Assembly: GCF_000350225.1 (NCBI RefSeq)
Contig: NW_005178620.1
Coordinates: forward strand, 124,001-188,000
Reading direction: 5' to 3'
DNA: 64,000 bases
From: Chondrus crispus
Taxonomy: Eukaryota; Rhodophyta; Florideophyceae; Gigartinales; Gigartinaceae
Shown in pieces: positions 50,759 through 61,960 of this stretch. Position numbers and translations under genes: made by a program. Position 1 is the stretch's first letter, and every line of letters begins with the position of its first letter. Below the pieces are notes generated by a model. The model worked only from the letters and a program-made list of their open reading frames with translations. It made no database searches and was not told the DNA's origin.

Positions 50759-53700
50759 TTATGCCTGCGTAGGTTCTCCGCGTTGGCGCGTGCGCCAATA
50801 CCGATCGATAAACGGTTGCGGGAGCCCATCGGCGGGCTCGTAGGTGTCGTCCGAAGCGGTATATCCATACCAGCGGACCTTGTACTGGATCCCGCCCCGC
50901 GCGGTACGGTGTCCGACGATGCGGTCAACGACGTACTCCGCGCTCGGGGCGGCTGCGGGGACTTCCGATTCGGTCGACGCTGCGGGGGTGACGATATCCC
51001 CCGGCCCGCGTGGCATCTTCCTCACGCGGTCGATGCTCACGCGATTCTCCACGCCGTCCTGTTTGATCAGGACCGTGGTGTCCGTAACGGAGCGCACGCG
51101 AAATGGACCCTCTGTCTTGGGTAGAAGCTTGACAGAGAGGTCGTCCGTATCGGTCGGACTTCGCGCACGCGCGCGGCGCTCGACGCTTGTCAACGGACGT
51201 GGCGGGCGGTCCACGTACACGAAGTCGCCCGCCTTGACGACCGGCCGAAAGCGGACCTTCTTGTCGAAATTGTCCTTGTATCGCTTTTGCGAAGCGGTAA
51301 GTTTCGTCCGTGCGCGGTCGAGAGCGTCGCGGAGCTTGCGCAGCGTGGCCCTCTTGTACTGTACCGGGGTACGCGGGTCCTCTAGATGGGTCCCCGCGCC
51401 CTGCGGTACAGTTCCGGGAAGGACCAATCCAGACGGTGGCCGCGTCAACACCAGGTCGAACGGAGTGGTCTCCGTCGACCAGTGGACCTGCGTATTGTAC
51501 GCGAAGGTCAGCGGTTGCACGTAGTCGTCCCAATCGCGCTGGTGCTCCTCCACGTAATGTCGGAGACGTTGCACCAGCGTGCGATTGAACCGTTCGGTTT
51601 GCCCATTCGTCTGGGGGTGGTAGGCCGTCGTGAGATAATGCCTCACCCCCAGGAGGGCGCATACCGCATCGAAGAATTTAGCAGCGAACTGCGGACCGTT
51701 ATCGGTGAGCACGTAGCGCGGCGCTCCGTAGACGTAGACTCAGTTGTCTAGGAACGCATTAGCGACGACCGAAGCGGTGGTAGTCCGTAGCGGTATGCTG
51801 CGCGTAAGCTTGGAAAACCGATCGGTAATAACCAGCACGTGTTCGTTCCCGTGCGCGGTCTTGGGCAGCGGGCCCAGGAGGTCCATCGCGACAAACTCCA
51901 TGGGGCCCGCCGCGGGGAACAGCTTGAGATCCTTCTGGTTCTTGACAGGCGTCCTGCGGGTAGCAGCGCACGACGCGCAGTTCCGTACGGTCGCAAACGC
52001 ATCGTTGGCCATGTGTGGCCAGTAGTACTCCCTTCGCAGGGTGTAGTACATGCGCATTCCCCCCGGATGACCGGCTAACCTCGGATGGTGTGCAAGGTAC
52101 AGTACCCGGGGGCGTAACCGATTCGGTACCACGCGTTGTAGGGTCCCATCGAGCGGGGACTTCCTTACAAGGAAACCGTAGCGGTCGACGTCAAACTTAG
52201 AATTAGGCTCTCCGACCGTTTCGGCAGCGACGCGACAGAACGTGTCGTCCGCCTGCTCGCGTAGGAAATCCTCAACCGAGATGGACGCCACGTCGCGTTC
52301 CTCGGGAGTTACCGCGAGCGCGTGAAATCCGTCCGGACGGTCTTGTGTCGGGTCCCAGTGCACCTTGTCCAGGAGGGGCTCGCTGCCTTCCTGCGACTGG
52401 ACAACGAAGCACGGGACGTCGTCATCGACCGGAGCGGTGTCACCGCCGTCGGTGCGTAGGCGCGAGACGCCGTCCGCGAGTTGGTGCTTGACGCCCGGGC
52501 GGTACTGTACGTCGTAGTCGTACTCCGCCAAGCGTAGGCGCCAGCGTGCGAGCCGCCCGGAACTGTCCGCCAGATTGAGGACCCAGCGCAGGGCCTCATG
52601 ATCTGTGCAGAGATTAAACGTGCTTCCGTACAGGTACGGCCGTAGCGTGAGAATGCTCCACACTACGGCCAAGCATTCCTTCTCGGTGGTCGTATAGTTG
52701 CGTTCCGCGTCTGTTAGCGCGCGGCTCCAGTATCCGATCGGTAGGCGACACCCGTCGGGCTGCTCCTGTAAAAGGGCGCAGCCCACTTGGTGTCCTCACG
52801 CGTCGGTGTCCAGCGTGTACTTCTGACCGTAACGGGGCAACGCGAGAATTGGCGGTGACACGAGGCGCTTCTTCAGCGCCTCAAATGTTTCGTATTCCGC
52901 ATCGGATAGGACCCCGAACTCAAAGGGCTGATTTTTGCCGGTCTTCCGATTAAGCGGTGCGGCGATCTTCGCGAAGCCCTTGACGAATCTCCTGTAGACA
53001 TTACACATACCGAAAAAGGACCGTAGTTCCGTTTGGTTAGTTGGCGCGCGCGCCCTCTCGATCGCGACAACGTTGCGACGCTCGACCTCCAGCCGTCACG
53101 GTCGGATAACATGACCCAGGTAGGTAACCGACGTATCGAAAAACGCGCACTTCGATAGTTTTAGCGATACGCCGGCGTCTTGTAGCAAGCGTAGTACCTC
53201 GCGCACGTGTGCCATATGTTCCGTAACGGTTCGCGAGTAGACAATGACGTCATCAAGGTAGACCAACGCGGTCTCCCATTTCACGCGGGACAGGATGATG
53301 TCGACCGCTCGTTGAAATGTCGCGGGCGCGTTTTTGAGACCGAACGGCATGCGTAGAAAGCGGTAGAGGCCCGAATGCGACGCGAACGTTGTTTTATCGC
53401 GGTCCTCCTCGGCGATCTCCACCTGCCAATACCCGCTATTACAGTCTAGCGTGGTAAAGACAGTGGCATCGCCGAGCGAGTCGATACATTCGTCCATGCG
53501 CGGTAGTGGGTAGGAGTCGCGAACCGTAACGGCGTTTAGCTTGCGGTAGTCCACGCAGAACCGCATGGTCCCGTCCTTTTTAGGGACGAAGACCACGGGG
53601 CTCGCCCACTCGGCCGATGTCGGTTCGATGACTCCCGCGCGCAGCATGCGGTCGATTTCCTTCTTCTCCTTCTCGCGCGCGATGGGTCCGGCTCGGTAGG

Positions 53701-54150
53701 GTGCTTGGTAGATCGGCTTCGCACCGGGCTTCAGCTCGATGCCATGCTTCGTAGCATCGATCTTACCCAAGTGGCCGGACCACATGTCCTTGAACTCGGA
53801 CAGCATGTCCAACATTTCCGACCGGACGGTACTGTCTTCTGCACCAATATGGACGTCTTCTTCCCACGAGCGGGTCTTCTCCGCGTCCGTATCGGTCCGC
53901 TTATCCGCGTTAGCGGGATTGCCACTGTGGGCGTCGTCCGTTTCCGGTTCTTCGCGTCGCGCGCCTCCTCCCGTGGCGGTGGTGGATTTAATTTTGCCAT
54001 CGTCCGTAACGGGTCCTTCTCGTCGCGCACATTCCCCTGCGGGTGAGGAATTAATCCTGCCTTCGTCCGTAGCGGATTCTTTGCGACGCGCGTATCCTTC
54101 CGTAGCGGTGGAGGATTGTCTTCTGCTCTCGTCGGTAACTGGTTGTTCAC
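50759..54150 (-). pseudogene. Ty3-C pol: RT, RNase H, integrase, chromodomain with three in-frame TGA codons
   Basis: All pieces are in one phase; the frame is interrupted only by TGA at 53096, 52796 and 51740. RT: VFVPKKDGTMRFCVDYRKLN, LDCNSGYWQVEI, MPFGLKNAPATFQRA, ALVYLDDVIVYSRT (intact), TYLGHVIRP then TGA. YRRFVKGFAKIAAPLNRKT follows; RNase H TLDTDA then TGA, GCALLQEQ, TEKECLAVVWSI, CTDHEALRWVL. Integrase: HPGGMRMYYTLRREYYW, C-x2-C, FVAMDLLGPLPKT, AFLDN then TGA, TDNGPQFAAKFF, AYHPQTNGQTERFN. The chromodomain at the end reads YVVDRIVGHRTARGGIQYKVRW. The upstream part carries a 66-bp tandem repeat. Confidence 0.92.
53925..54145 (-). repeat. 66-bp coding tandem repeat at the N-terminus of Ty3-C pol
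   Basis: About 3.3 imperfect units encoding 21-22 residues of the type PVTDExRxxSSTATGGxARR. The repeat ends where the AT-rich sequence starts. Confidence 0.75.
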
Positions 54151-54443
54151 TGCGTAGGCAAAACCGTGAAAAACAATAAAAAGTATTGTTTTTGGACGAT
54201 AGTTTTAAAGAAATAACGAAACGTTGTCCAAAAGCAATGTTTTTGACATGGAAAACATTACTATTATTGTCCAAAGACGGTAATTAGATTGCATTAATAA
54301 CAGTACTATTGTATGTGTGGCGGCAATACATATAGACCAAAGAAACATTCTCAATGTTGTCTATGAACGGTACATCGCCACTTTTTCTGAAACAACAGAA
54401 GTTTTGTTTATGAACATTCCAAATATTGTTTAAAAGCGAGGAA
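54151..54443. other. AT-rich junction with degenerate short repeats
   Basis: Sharp compositional change from the GC-rich Ty3-C. Words ATTGTCCAAA, CAATGTTT and TTTATGAACATTCCAAA recur about every 40-50 bp in direct and inverted form (for example AACAATAAAAAGTATTGTTT). No gene; marks the rearrangement breakpoint. Confidence 0.5.
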
Positions 54444-55469
54444 ATGACTTGCAATCACAAAATTAACTCGTCAAATGTTAACGAGGCGGGTGACAGCATT
54501 TATGAGGTTTCCGAGGTGATTCTGATGCGGAAACGCAAGAGGCGAAAACTGGACTTGCTAAAAGCAATGCCTAGTGCCAATCGTCTCTTATTTACAGACG
54601 ATGGTAAGGCCGTCAGAGCGTCTGACATGGGGAACGACAATGAAGACTCATCAGATGAGGAAGACCTTCATGGTATATCTGACTACGCAATGACCGTGTC
54701 ATCCCGTTTGACCCAGAGTGTCGGCGCAGGGTGGGGTGCGTTGATGTCTTCACATGTGCGGCTTGTCGGGCCTCAACGCGTGATGGAGGGGTCCAAGCTG
54801 GAGGCTCGTGTTGATGGAGTGCCACTGGGTGTTGTGAAGAGGTTATCGTCCAACTGCGAGAAGCGAACAGGGGAGCAGTCTGAGAAGAGTGCTCCTGAGG
54901 TTTGCGTGATTGCGTATGGGGTACCGTGGAATGCGTCCCTGTATGACGATGGACAACCGCATCTGCTCACCATTCATTCAGCTTCGCAGCGGCATGCTTC
55001 GCACCCGTTTTCGTTTAACGGGGTGCCTGAGACTGGGATGAAGGCGAGATTGATACGATTATTGTCTGCTTTGTTTTCGCTTTCTGACTTCGAAGCAATG
55101 TCGCCCAAGTTATGTTCTCTAGGCTTTCTCTTTACTTTTGCGTTTTGCATTCCTGGTTTGCTGCGAAAAAGAGCAGCGACGTTTGTTCTGTTTACCATGG
55201 CAGCGCTTCTGAGGTTCGGGCCTGCCTTTATAGTGACCTATCAGCTCAGAGAGGCTGATGCCGGTCTGGGGATGGCAGGACTGAAATCAGTGTGGTTGCC
55301 GTCTTCCTTTCATCCATCGGGCGTGGATTTACCGTATATGTTATCTGTAACCGTGTTGTTTGGGAGCTTGGTTCCTGTATCGTTTTTGGTAACAGTAGGT
55401 ACAGCAGGGCGGAAATCTGGGTCAACCGTGCAGTGCTGTCGTATCACATGCGGAGTGCCACCGCAGTAG
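54444..55469 (+). pseudogene. C-terminal part of a TMEM62-like metallophosphoesterase
   Basis: The frame from ATG 54444 (the ORF is open slightly further upstream) has an unrelated-looking polar N-terminus (MTCNHKINSSNVNEAG...), then a region matching the post-catalytic beta domain of TMEM62: KLEARVDGVPLGVV, PWNASLYDDGQPHLLTIHS and HPFSFNG. A set of membrane segments follows: SDFEAMSPKLCSLGFLFTF...CIPGLLRKRA, FVLFTMAALLRFGPAFIV, PYMLSVTVLFGSLVPVSFLV. The frame ends soon after, where the family has further helices, so the 3' end is also lost or frameshifted. The catalytic N-terminal half is at 62978-63775 on the other strand. Confidence 0.6.
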
Positions 55470-56090
55470 CATCCCCCCGCCGTTTCTTGTGCGGAGTGCC
55501 ACCGGAGTGGCCTTCCCTCATCTCTTCATAGCTCGTCGAATTTCGCAAGTCGGGTGCCGTTATTCTTCGTCTGCAAGAAGCCCACTGGCTGGTGGACCGT
55601 GATCCGAAGAGCGCCGTCAGCTGGATGGCCGTCAGCTAATACTCCTTCGCGTGCGGCAAGACCGAGGTCGCGCGCCGGTTTCTGCACGAGGCTACTACGC
55701 TGGACGCAGGCTTGGCACCAGCGTGCGTCGCCGTGGGACATGCGTGCGGCCTCGACCTCGATGTTTCACTAAGCCGCGACGCGCCATCGTGCGCCGCACG
55801 CTCTCCATCCTCGTCGTCTGCTGCCTGCTCTACTCTAGCGTCCTTTCCCCCCGCGCACCATGCAACACCCCCCCGCCCCCGTCACCTCACCGCCGCCCTA
55901 TCCCCCACCGGCCACCACCCGGCCACGATCCCCCACACGTGCGTGGTCACCCGCCGTCCAAACACCGTCCAAGACACGACGCCCTGTGCCGCCTGGGCCT
56001 GGCGGATGCGCTGCTCGACATCGACGCCCAGGTGATCCGCGGCTACGCCCTCTTCCTGGGCCCGCGCGCCGAGCGCCTGCCGTACCACCA
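55470..56090. other. Spacer and unclear 5' end of the MFS pseudogene
   Basis: Contains a duplicated TGCGGAGTGCCACCG (about 55450 and 55491) and GGCCGTCAGCT (55610-55635). A hydrophobic LSILVVCCLLYSSVL near 55800-55840 may be the first helix of the transporter, in a different frame from the rest. Confidence 0.4.
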
Positions 56091-57328
56091 GCCTTCCAGA
56101 ACAACTAACTGGTCGTATACTTGCTGGCCATCGCGGCCGACTGGCTGCAGGGGCCCTACGTCTACGCGCTGTACGCCGCGTACGGCTACGGGAAGGAGAT
56201 CGCCCAGCTCTTCATCGCCGGCTTTGGCTCGTCCGCCATCTTCGGCACTTTTATCGGCTCCATCGCCGACAAGTATGGCCGCAAGTTTAACGTCCTAGTC
56301 TTCGTCATCACGTACGCCCTGTCCTGCATGACCAAGCACTCGCCGAACTTTGCTACCTTGATGGTCGGCAGGCTGCTGGCGGGCATTGCTACCAGCATCC
56401 TCTTCTCGGCCTTTGCGTCGTGGCTTGTGTCGGAGCATAACAACCGCGGCTTTGATCCCAACCTCATCGCCGACACTTTTCAAAGGCCCAGTTTGGGAAT
56501 GCTGTCGTCGCCATTGTCGCAGGCCAGATTGCTGGCATGGTCGCTGCCCAGTTTGGAAAGGTCGCCCCGTTTGATACGGCCGCTGTCATCCTCGCCGCCA
56601 CGGGCCTCATTGTCATGTTGTCCTGGTCCGAGAACTTTGGCGATAGTAGGCAGACCGTCACCGGCGGCTTGCGCAGTGCCTGGCATATGATGATTGCCGA
56701 TGAGAAGATCTTGCTTGTCGGCATCATTCAGTCCTGCTTTGAGTCTGCCATGTATCTCATGGTCTTCAGTTGGACCCCGGCGCTACAGGCCGCGTCGCAT
56801 GCCATGTCACTTGGCGAGATTCCGCATGGCATGATCTTTAGTTCCTTCATGGTTTGCTTCATAATTGGAAGCATATTATTCGTCTTTCTTATGAAGACAC
56901 AACCCGCTGAGCTATTCATGCGCAATATGTACATCATAGGCGTCGTTTGCTTTGTCGTCACCACCATATCATCCAATGTATGGGAGGTGTACGGCGCTCT
57001 GCTTGCGTTTGAGGTCATTTGCGGTTTGTACTTTCCGGCTATGGGTACCATGCGAGCAAAGTATGTTCCCGAGGTCACCCGATCCGCCATTATGAACTAC
57101 TTTCGTCTTCCTTTGAATCTCATAGTCTGCCTCATTCTGTACAAAAACTATGAGAATACCACCGTCTTCTGCCTGTGTGCCGTCATGATGGCCATTGCCG
57201 TCATATGCCAACAGCGCCTTTTCAGTGCTTCAAAAGTCTCCATCGGCACCAAAGATGAATGGACTAGAGAAGAGCGCGCCGAACTCGTCGAAGAGGGCGA
57301 TAGCACTGTTGAAGATGCTGTGCGGTAA
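56091..57328 (+). pseudogene. MFSD5-like transporter (molybdate-anion transporter family) pseudogene
   Basis: The MFSD5 signature is clear: AFQNN*LVVYLLAIAADWLQGPYVYALYAAYGYGK, then LFIAGFGSSAIFGTFIGSIADKYGRK (the D-K-x-G-R-K loop of MFS proteins) and further helices through CCFVVTT- and VICGLYFPAMGTMRAKYVP. Two disablements: TAA at 56109 where Tyr is expected in FQNNY, and a one-base deletion in a T-run near 56480 (ADTF then KAQFGNAVVAIVAGQIAG in another frame). The C-terminal half (to TAA 57328) is intact. MFSD5 proteins have been linked to molybdate import. Confidence 0.72.
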
Positions 57329-57638
57329 ATCAACTTGCCCGCCTACCCCCCCCTCACACCCATACTATCGTGGGCTTCACCTGGCAAAACATGCGCTGCT
57401 TCTGAGACAGATCTGTGGCAAAAAAAGGCTCGCCACAATGCTCGGAATTTAGACATGCGAGTTGGTAGTACGCAGTAGAACAGTGGAGCGTAATGTTGTA
57501 TTGCATTGAATGTGTTTCAGCCCGATGGATAAAACGGCCCGTGTTAGAATCAGTCATTGAGAGGTCTGACATCTATCAGTGCGAGTATGGTGCGTCCCAA
57601 GCGTTTTACCAACACGCTCCAGAGCAGCACGCTGTTCT
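57329..57638. other. Spacer, no gene seen
   Basis: About 310 bp between the MFS pseudogene and the convergent HAT fragment; nothing recognisable. Confidence 0.45.
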
Positions 57639-58522
57639 TCATGCAAGGTTGCGGAGAATTTGTCTCTCTGTAAAGAGCTCTCCTCGCTTTGCGTCTAAAG
57701 TCTTCAATGCCTGCCAGTTGACTTTTGTTGCCAGCTTTGATTCGCGTGCAATGCGCCTTTCGAAATCCAGATAATCAAGCCACAAGTCCACATTTGTGTT
57801 CGCCGATGGCAAAGCCGTTGCTGCTTTAAAAAATTTTCTTGTTTGGAAAGGGAGCTGAAGCACGTCTGCACCAGATAGTTGTCCCTGACTCTGCATGCGG
57901 TCATATTTTTCATTTGAGACCGGATGGCCGAGTGTAATGACTTCAATGTGAGCGGGGGCAGGGAAAGCATGGTATCGCAAATGCCCTGCAACTGTTTCAG
58001 ATTGCCCTCTGAAGATAACCATGCGCAGAGAGCTCTCTCCTCATCGCGCCCTCGAAACGGGATGAGAACCTTGGCCGTCAACACATCGTGCGATTTTCTG
58101 GACAAGGGACAAGTTTTTGATTCTAGCATGTTCGCAAAGTGGTTCATAGACCAGGTGTGAGGGTCTTTGGGATCCACACCGTCGGGGCCTTCCGTTCCGC
58201 TACTAGAAAAATCACCACTGAAAACTTTTCCAGACTTGATGAGGACAAGCACTTTCTTGGCGAGGGAAGTAGCTGCCTGGTGCTTTTCGCAAGTGCTGAT
58301 AAGGGCGATTAGGTTTTCCCAAACTTTTGGTGGTGGGTTGGTGGGAGTAAGGGAATGGGATGGGGTAGTGGAAGTTTGGCCGGCCGGCGCAGGCACGGGA
58401 GGGAGAAATTGGAACAATTTATTCCGAATGTTGTTGGGATGGAGACTGATCTTGAGTCGAGCACGGGAGGCGTTTCGGCAAAACCTTCGGCCCTCGAAAC
58501 GGCACTCGGCGTCGACATGCAA
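57639..58522 (-). pseudogene. HAT-repeat protein fragment, possibly Utp6-like, frameshifted
   Basis: Two overlapping frames make one degraded protein: the upstream frame reads WENLIALISTCEKHQAATSLAKK, EERALCAWLSSEGNLKQLQGIC and LPPLTLKSLHSAIRSQM; the downstream frame reads QTRKFFKAATALPSANTNVDLWLDYLDFERR, a good HAT repeat, and ends NWQALKTLDAKRGELF. The W-x-A-x-K-T-L-D ending resembles the U3 snoRNP factor Utp6. A frame change near 57.85 kb and the missing N-terminus indicate a pseudogene. Family assignment is tentative. Confidence 0.4.
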
Positions 58523-58666
58523 GAGACGGGCTCCCTCGCCCCCCCCCCGGCGTCAACGCGAGCGGATAGGACGAACAAGTACCACGCGCACTACTCTACG
58601 ACGCGCATCTACACTACGATAGTCCCCAAACGCGGGCCTTCCCTCCCCTGGCCCTCCGCGCGGTAA

Positions 58667-59421
58667 TCACGTGAGCAAGTCGACGATCTGGTCGACGACG
58701 GCGACAAGAAACGGGGGCGTCTTCTGCGCGATAGGGACGACGACATCGACGACCTGGTCCACAAGCGACGGATGTCCGGGCTCGAGAACCTTCCTTGCGA
58801 AGCAAAGCACGAAGCCGAGCGCGGCGGCGCGACCGTTGACGCTCTCGGCGGCGTTCCAGAAGAAGCGCGCCGGCCTGACGGCGGCGCGGCCATCGCCTGC
58901 GGCGGGGGTGGAAGCGTCGACGGCGGGCGCGACCGTGTGCGCGGGCGGGGCTCGCTTGTGCGGCGGGGCGTTGGCGATCTCGGCGAAGGCGGTGGCGAGC
59001 AGCTCGCGGCGCTGGAGGCCGGGCAGGGTGACGAAGTCGTCGTGCGAGAGGCGCGCGGCCGAGGCGATGCGCTCGTTGTCCAGCTGTGCCACGGCGCGCG
59101 CGCGCAGCCCGTCCAGCTGGGCCACGGGGTCGGGCGGCGGGCGCGCGGCGGCGGGCGCGGGCGGCGGGCGGCGCGACGCGCGGCGCGACGCGCGCGGCAG
59201 CAGCAGGCGCAGGCGGCGCGCTAGGCGCGGCAGCGAGACGCGCGCGGCGGCAGAAGTGTGTTGAAGGCCAGCGTCACCGACACGGACACCACCGCCAGCA
59301 CGCCCACCAAGACCGGCGGCGGCAGCGCGAAGGCCGGCGCGGGCGCGCAGCGCCGGCACATCGGCCCCGGGGGTGGCGCGCGCGGGCGGCGCAGCGTGCG
59401 AATGGTGGAAGTGGCGGGCAT
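58667..59421 (-). pseudogene. One-helix LHC-like (HLIP/SEP-type) protein with a frame break
   Basis: ATG 59421 starts MPATSTIRTLRRPRAPPPG, with a hydrophobic VLVGVLAVVSVSVTLAF; the frame stops at 59221. In another phase the protein continues through a long Ala/Arg/Pro-rich stretch and ends with RFFWNAAESVNGRAAALGFVLCFARKVL, which carries the E-x-x-N-G-R-x-A-x-x-G-F chlorophyll-binding helix motif of LHC-like proteins. Either a frameshift or an unrecognised intron lies near 59225-59260. Stops at TGA 58667. Likely thylakoid if expressed. Confidence 0.45.
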
Positions 59422-59538
59422 GGTAGAAGCTGTCTTTGCAATCAACTAATACATACTTCTGAAAAATGTTTTCCCGCGAAACAGTTAAGTGATCTGCACA
59501 AACAGTCGCAGTTCGAGTTTGCCGCGCTTCCCAACGTG

Positions 59539-61764
59539 ATGGGCAATTCTTTCAGGCGGTATGTACGGCGTTTTACGCATAGTGGTTCCGAAAACATCCC
59601 TTCAACTTCGAAGGCACTCCTCACACCCCAGGAAAACATTTCGACTTCCGAACGCACCACTTGTCCTCCTCCATCAAATCTGCGATCTTCGTTACCCCCT
59701 CGCGCGAAATCAGCCGTTCTCGCATCTCACCGACCTCCTTCTCCAGACACGTCGTCGCCTCCTTCATCACCGCGCCAACCTCTTCACACTACAGAACCTT
59801 CTTCCCTTCAATCACACACACCAGCGTCTTCGGGTGCAGATAAGACACGGCGGAGATCTTCCCGTTTGCGATTTCGGACAGATTCTGTGGGACCTTCATT
59901 CCAAGTCATAGCTTCGCCATCATCCAGCCCCCAAAAAGAAGCACAAGGAAACATGGGTCTGCGACGTACAGTGTCCGCGCATAAGAGGCGTCCATTGCCA
60001 TTACAGGCCGGAATTGGAAGCGCCGAGAAGCGTCGAAGACTAAGACCCTCTCAGACTGAGGCCACACGTTCGAACCCTACTGCGCGGGTACCCCTGTCGA
60101 ATTCATCTGCGCTTGAGAGCACCGAGTTACAGCCTGCCGCACGTTCGAGCCCTACCTTGCACGCACCCCGATCGAATTCATCCGCGCTTGAGAGCACTGA
60201 GTTGCAGCGATCCATAGTGGCAATGCACAAGAGGTTGGCAGAAGAGCTGGCCAGCTGCAATGCCACATTATCGGACCTAGTGAAAAGCAATGCCAATACG
60301 GCGTCCAGTTTAGAGGACATCAAACTCCTCATTCTTCAAAGCTCTGCAGGTAGTTCGCGAATACCATCTCGATCAAGGGTGCAGGGAGGGTCTCGGAAAG
60401 GTGCAACTAAGAACCTGGAAAAGGACGTTCTCAAAGACAACCCCACAGTTATTATCGAAATCAATGCGGCAGTGAACGCGGATACCGTGTCAAGATCGCT
60501 TGCACAGACTCTATCTTCGTTTATGGATGTCTATCACAATAACCAGGATGACCCCCGGATGACATCGCGTGTCGTCAGCGTCCTCTTGTTCGGGCTCAAA
60601 CATAACAAATCTCGTTCAGAATTCAAACACGGACTGGGCAAAAAGCATGCAAGTTTTCGCTTCAGTACAGCCAAACGTGCGGTGATGAACGCAAGAAATC
60701 TCTCCGACGAAAGTATACGAGCATATGCGGCAGAATTTACAACAACCAAAGCCTTTATTGATAGGGATGCTGACCGCAATGGAATTGATGTTTCTGTTTC
60801 TACGAAGCCTTCTTGGCTGCAACCAGGTGTTTTGGACAAGCAAACGCTGCACACCGCGCGAATGCATCACGAGTGCGTGAAGGCCGAGTTACCTCCGGAT
60901 CCCTCCTGCCCGACTAGGCGCAAACATCTGTTCATATGCAAGAGGATCGTCACTATTATTAACGACTGTTTGAGAATCTCTCGGGATCGCTCAAAGGTCA
61001 AAATGTTCGAGAGCGGCCTCTTTCTACTGGTTAACTGGAGTGAATATGACTCTTTCCATCGCTCTCACTCGTCACCCACCTTTCGAGTTTTGCACAGTGA
61101 TGCCGAATCCGTCCCCGCTTCCGAGATCCCTGACACTACTGTAGGGTGGGATACACACACATCCGTCACCAATCGGAAGCTTCTGGCTGCTCTTATATCG
61201 GAAAGCAAAGACCTGGTGATACAGGCGACTTATCAGGTCACCGTCACTGGTGGTTCGAACGGCGAAAACCGTGTCACAGAGATCAAGCGCAACATTAACA
61301 TCTTGCGAATTGCTCTGCGCTTCGTCTGCGCCTATTGCCATTGTGGTGAGGAAATGACTCTTGGATCACATGCGTCAATGCTTCGCACAATCTATCGGAT
61401 TGCTCGGTTTCTGAGGCAATTGTTCTCTGTTCGGGCGAACTACAATCCTTCAAGTACAACGGCAACGCATGATGAGGCAACAGCTGTCAGTGGTGACGTG
61501 ACAAGTGAGAGGAGCCAATCTTTGATACCCGAAATCACGCTGCGAGAGATGCTACCGGGTAGATCGGAGAAAGAGAAGGTTATCAGTGGGGTGTTGAAAA
61601 TCTCCAAAGAGACATTCGCCAGATTAAACATTTCTGCACCGCAAGACATTGACAGCAGCGAAAGCGCTGTGCTAAGCGGCACCAATGAGTGGAGACATCA
61701 AACAGAAGATTTGGAAGATGATTTCGACAGTGACGATGATGATATGGCGGGAATGCTAGACTAA
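59539..61764 (+). CDS. Intact unknown protein (741 aa)
   Basis: ATG 59539 gives MGNSFRRYVRR, a possible N-myristoylation start; the frame is open further upstream but only in GC-rich low-complexity sequence antisense to the LHC-like gene. Residues 1-210 are Ser/Pro/Thr-rich with basic clusters. A tandem duplication of about 24 residues containing SNSSALESTELQ lies near residues 180-222. A short coiled coil (VAMHKRLAEELASCNATLSDLV) and a long folded region without recognised domain follow (SLAQTLSSFMDVYHNN, KASFRFS-like, RRKHLFICKRIVTIINDCLR, RIALRFVCAYCHCGEEM). The C-terminus is acidic (EDDFDSDDDDM). A CTAAC...CTGATAG branch/acceptor-like site right at the stop hints at a further exon ending near 62005. 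Confidence 0.6.
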   Translation: MGNSFRRYVRRFTHSGSENIPSTSKALLTPQENISTSERTTCPPPSNLRSSLPPRAKSAVLASHRPPSPDTSSPPSSPRQPLHTTEPSSLQSHTPASSGADKTRRRSSRLRFRTDSVGPSFQVIASPSSSPQKEAQGNMGLRRTVSAHKRRPLPLQAGIGSAEKRRRLRPSQTEATRSNPTARVPLSNSSALESTELQPAARSSPTLHAPRSNSSALESTELQRSIVAMHKRLAEELASCNATLSDLVKSNANTASSLEDIKLLILQSSAGSSRIPSRSRVQGGSRKGATKNLEKDVLKDNPTVIIEINAAVNADTVSRSLAQTLSSFMDVYHNNQDDPRMTSRVVSVLLFGLKHNKSRSEFKHGLGKKHASFRFSTAKRAVMNARNLSDESIRAYAAEFTTTKAFIDRDADRNGIDVSVSTKPSWLQPGVLDKQTLHTARMHHECVKAELPPDPSCPTRRKHLFICKRIVTIINDCLRISRDRSKVKMFESGLFLLVNWSEYDSFHRSHSSPTFRVLHSDAESVPASEIPDTTVGWDTHTSVTNRKLLAALISESKDLVIQATYQVTVTGGSNGENRVTEIKRNINILRIALRFVCAYCHCGEEMTLGSHASMLRTIYRIARFLRQLFSVRANYNPSSTTATHDEATAVSGDVTSERSQSLIPEITLREMLPGRSEKEKVISGVLKISKETFARLNISAPQDIDSSESAVLSGTNEWRHQTEDLEDDFDSDDDDMAGMLD

Positions 61765-61960
61765 CATTTCTGCCCTGATAGGTTACGTAAAGTTCGGATT
61801 TGCACGACCAGTGTCAAGACGGGTTCAGCAGTACGCGCTAAGCTGCATGCCAACAATCGCACGCCTTCACTATCAGAAGCTGCAGTATTAGAGCAGGTGA
61901 AAAAGTCGGAGCTCGTTCTAGTGGAGGACATCACTCGGGAAAATCGCATGAGGGGTGCGA

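Larger units (their letters stand above)
47221..54150 (-). mobile_element. Ty3-C: minus-strand chromodomain Ty3/gypsy element with antisense ORF, 5' end missing
   Basis: Read on the minus strand: truncated pol, then an untranslated stretch containing an intact ORF in antisense, polypurine tract, 3' LTR. Gag, most of the protease and the 5' LTR are absent; composition switches from GC-rich to AT-rich at about 54150. It interrupts Copia-B. Confidence 0.85.

Noticed and set aside
50759..54150. TGA as a sense codon or selenocysteine in Ty3-C pol
   Set aside because: The three TGA positions correspond to different expected residues, and host genes here use TGA as stop.
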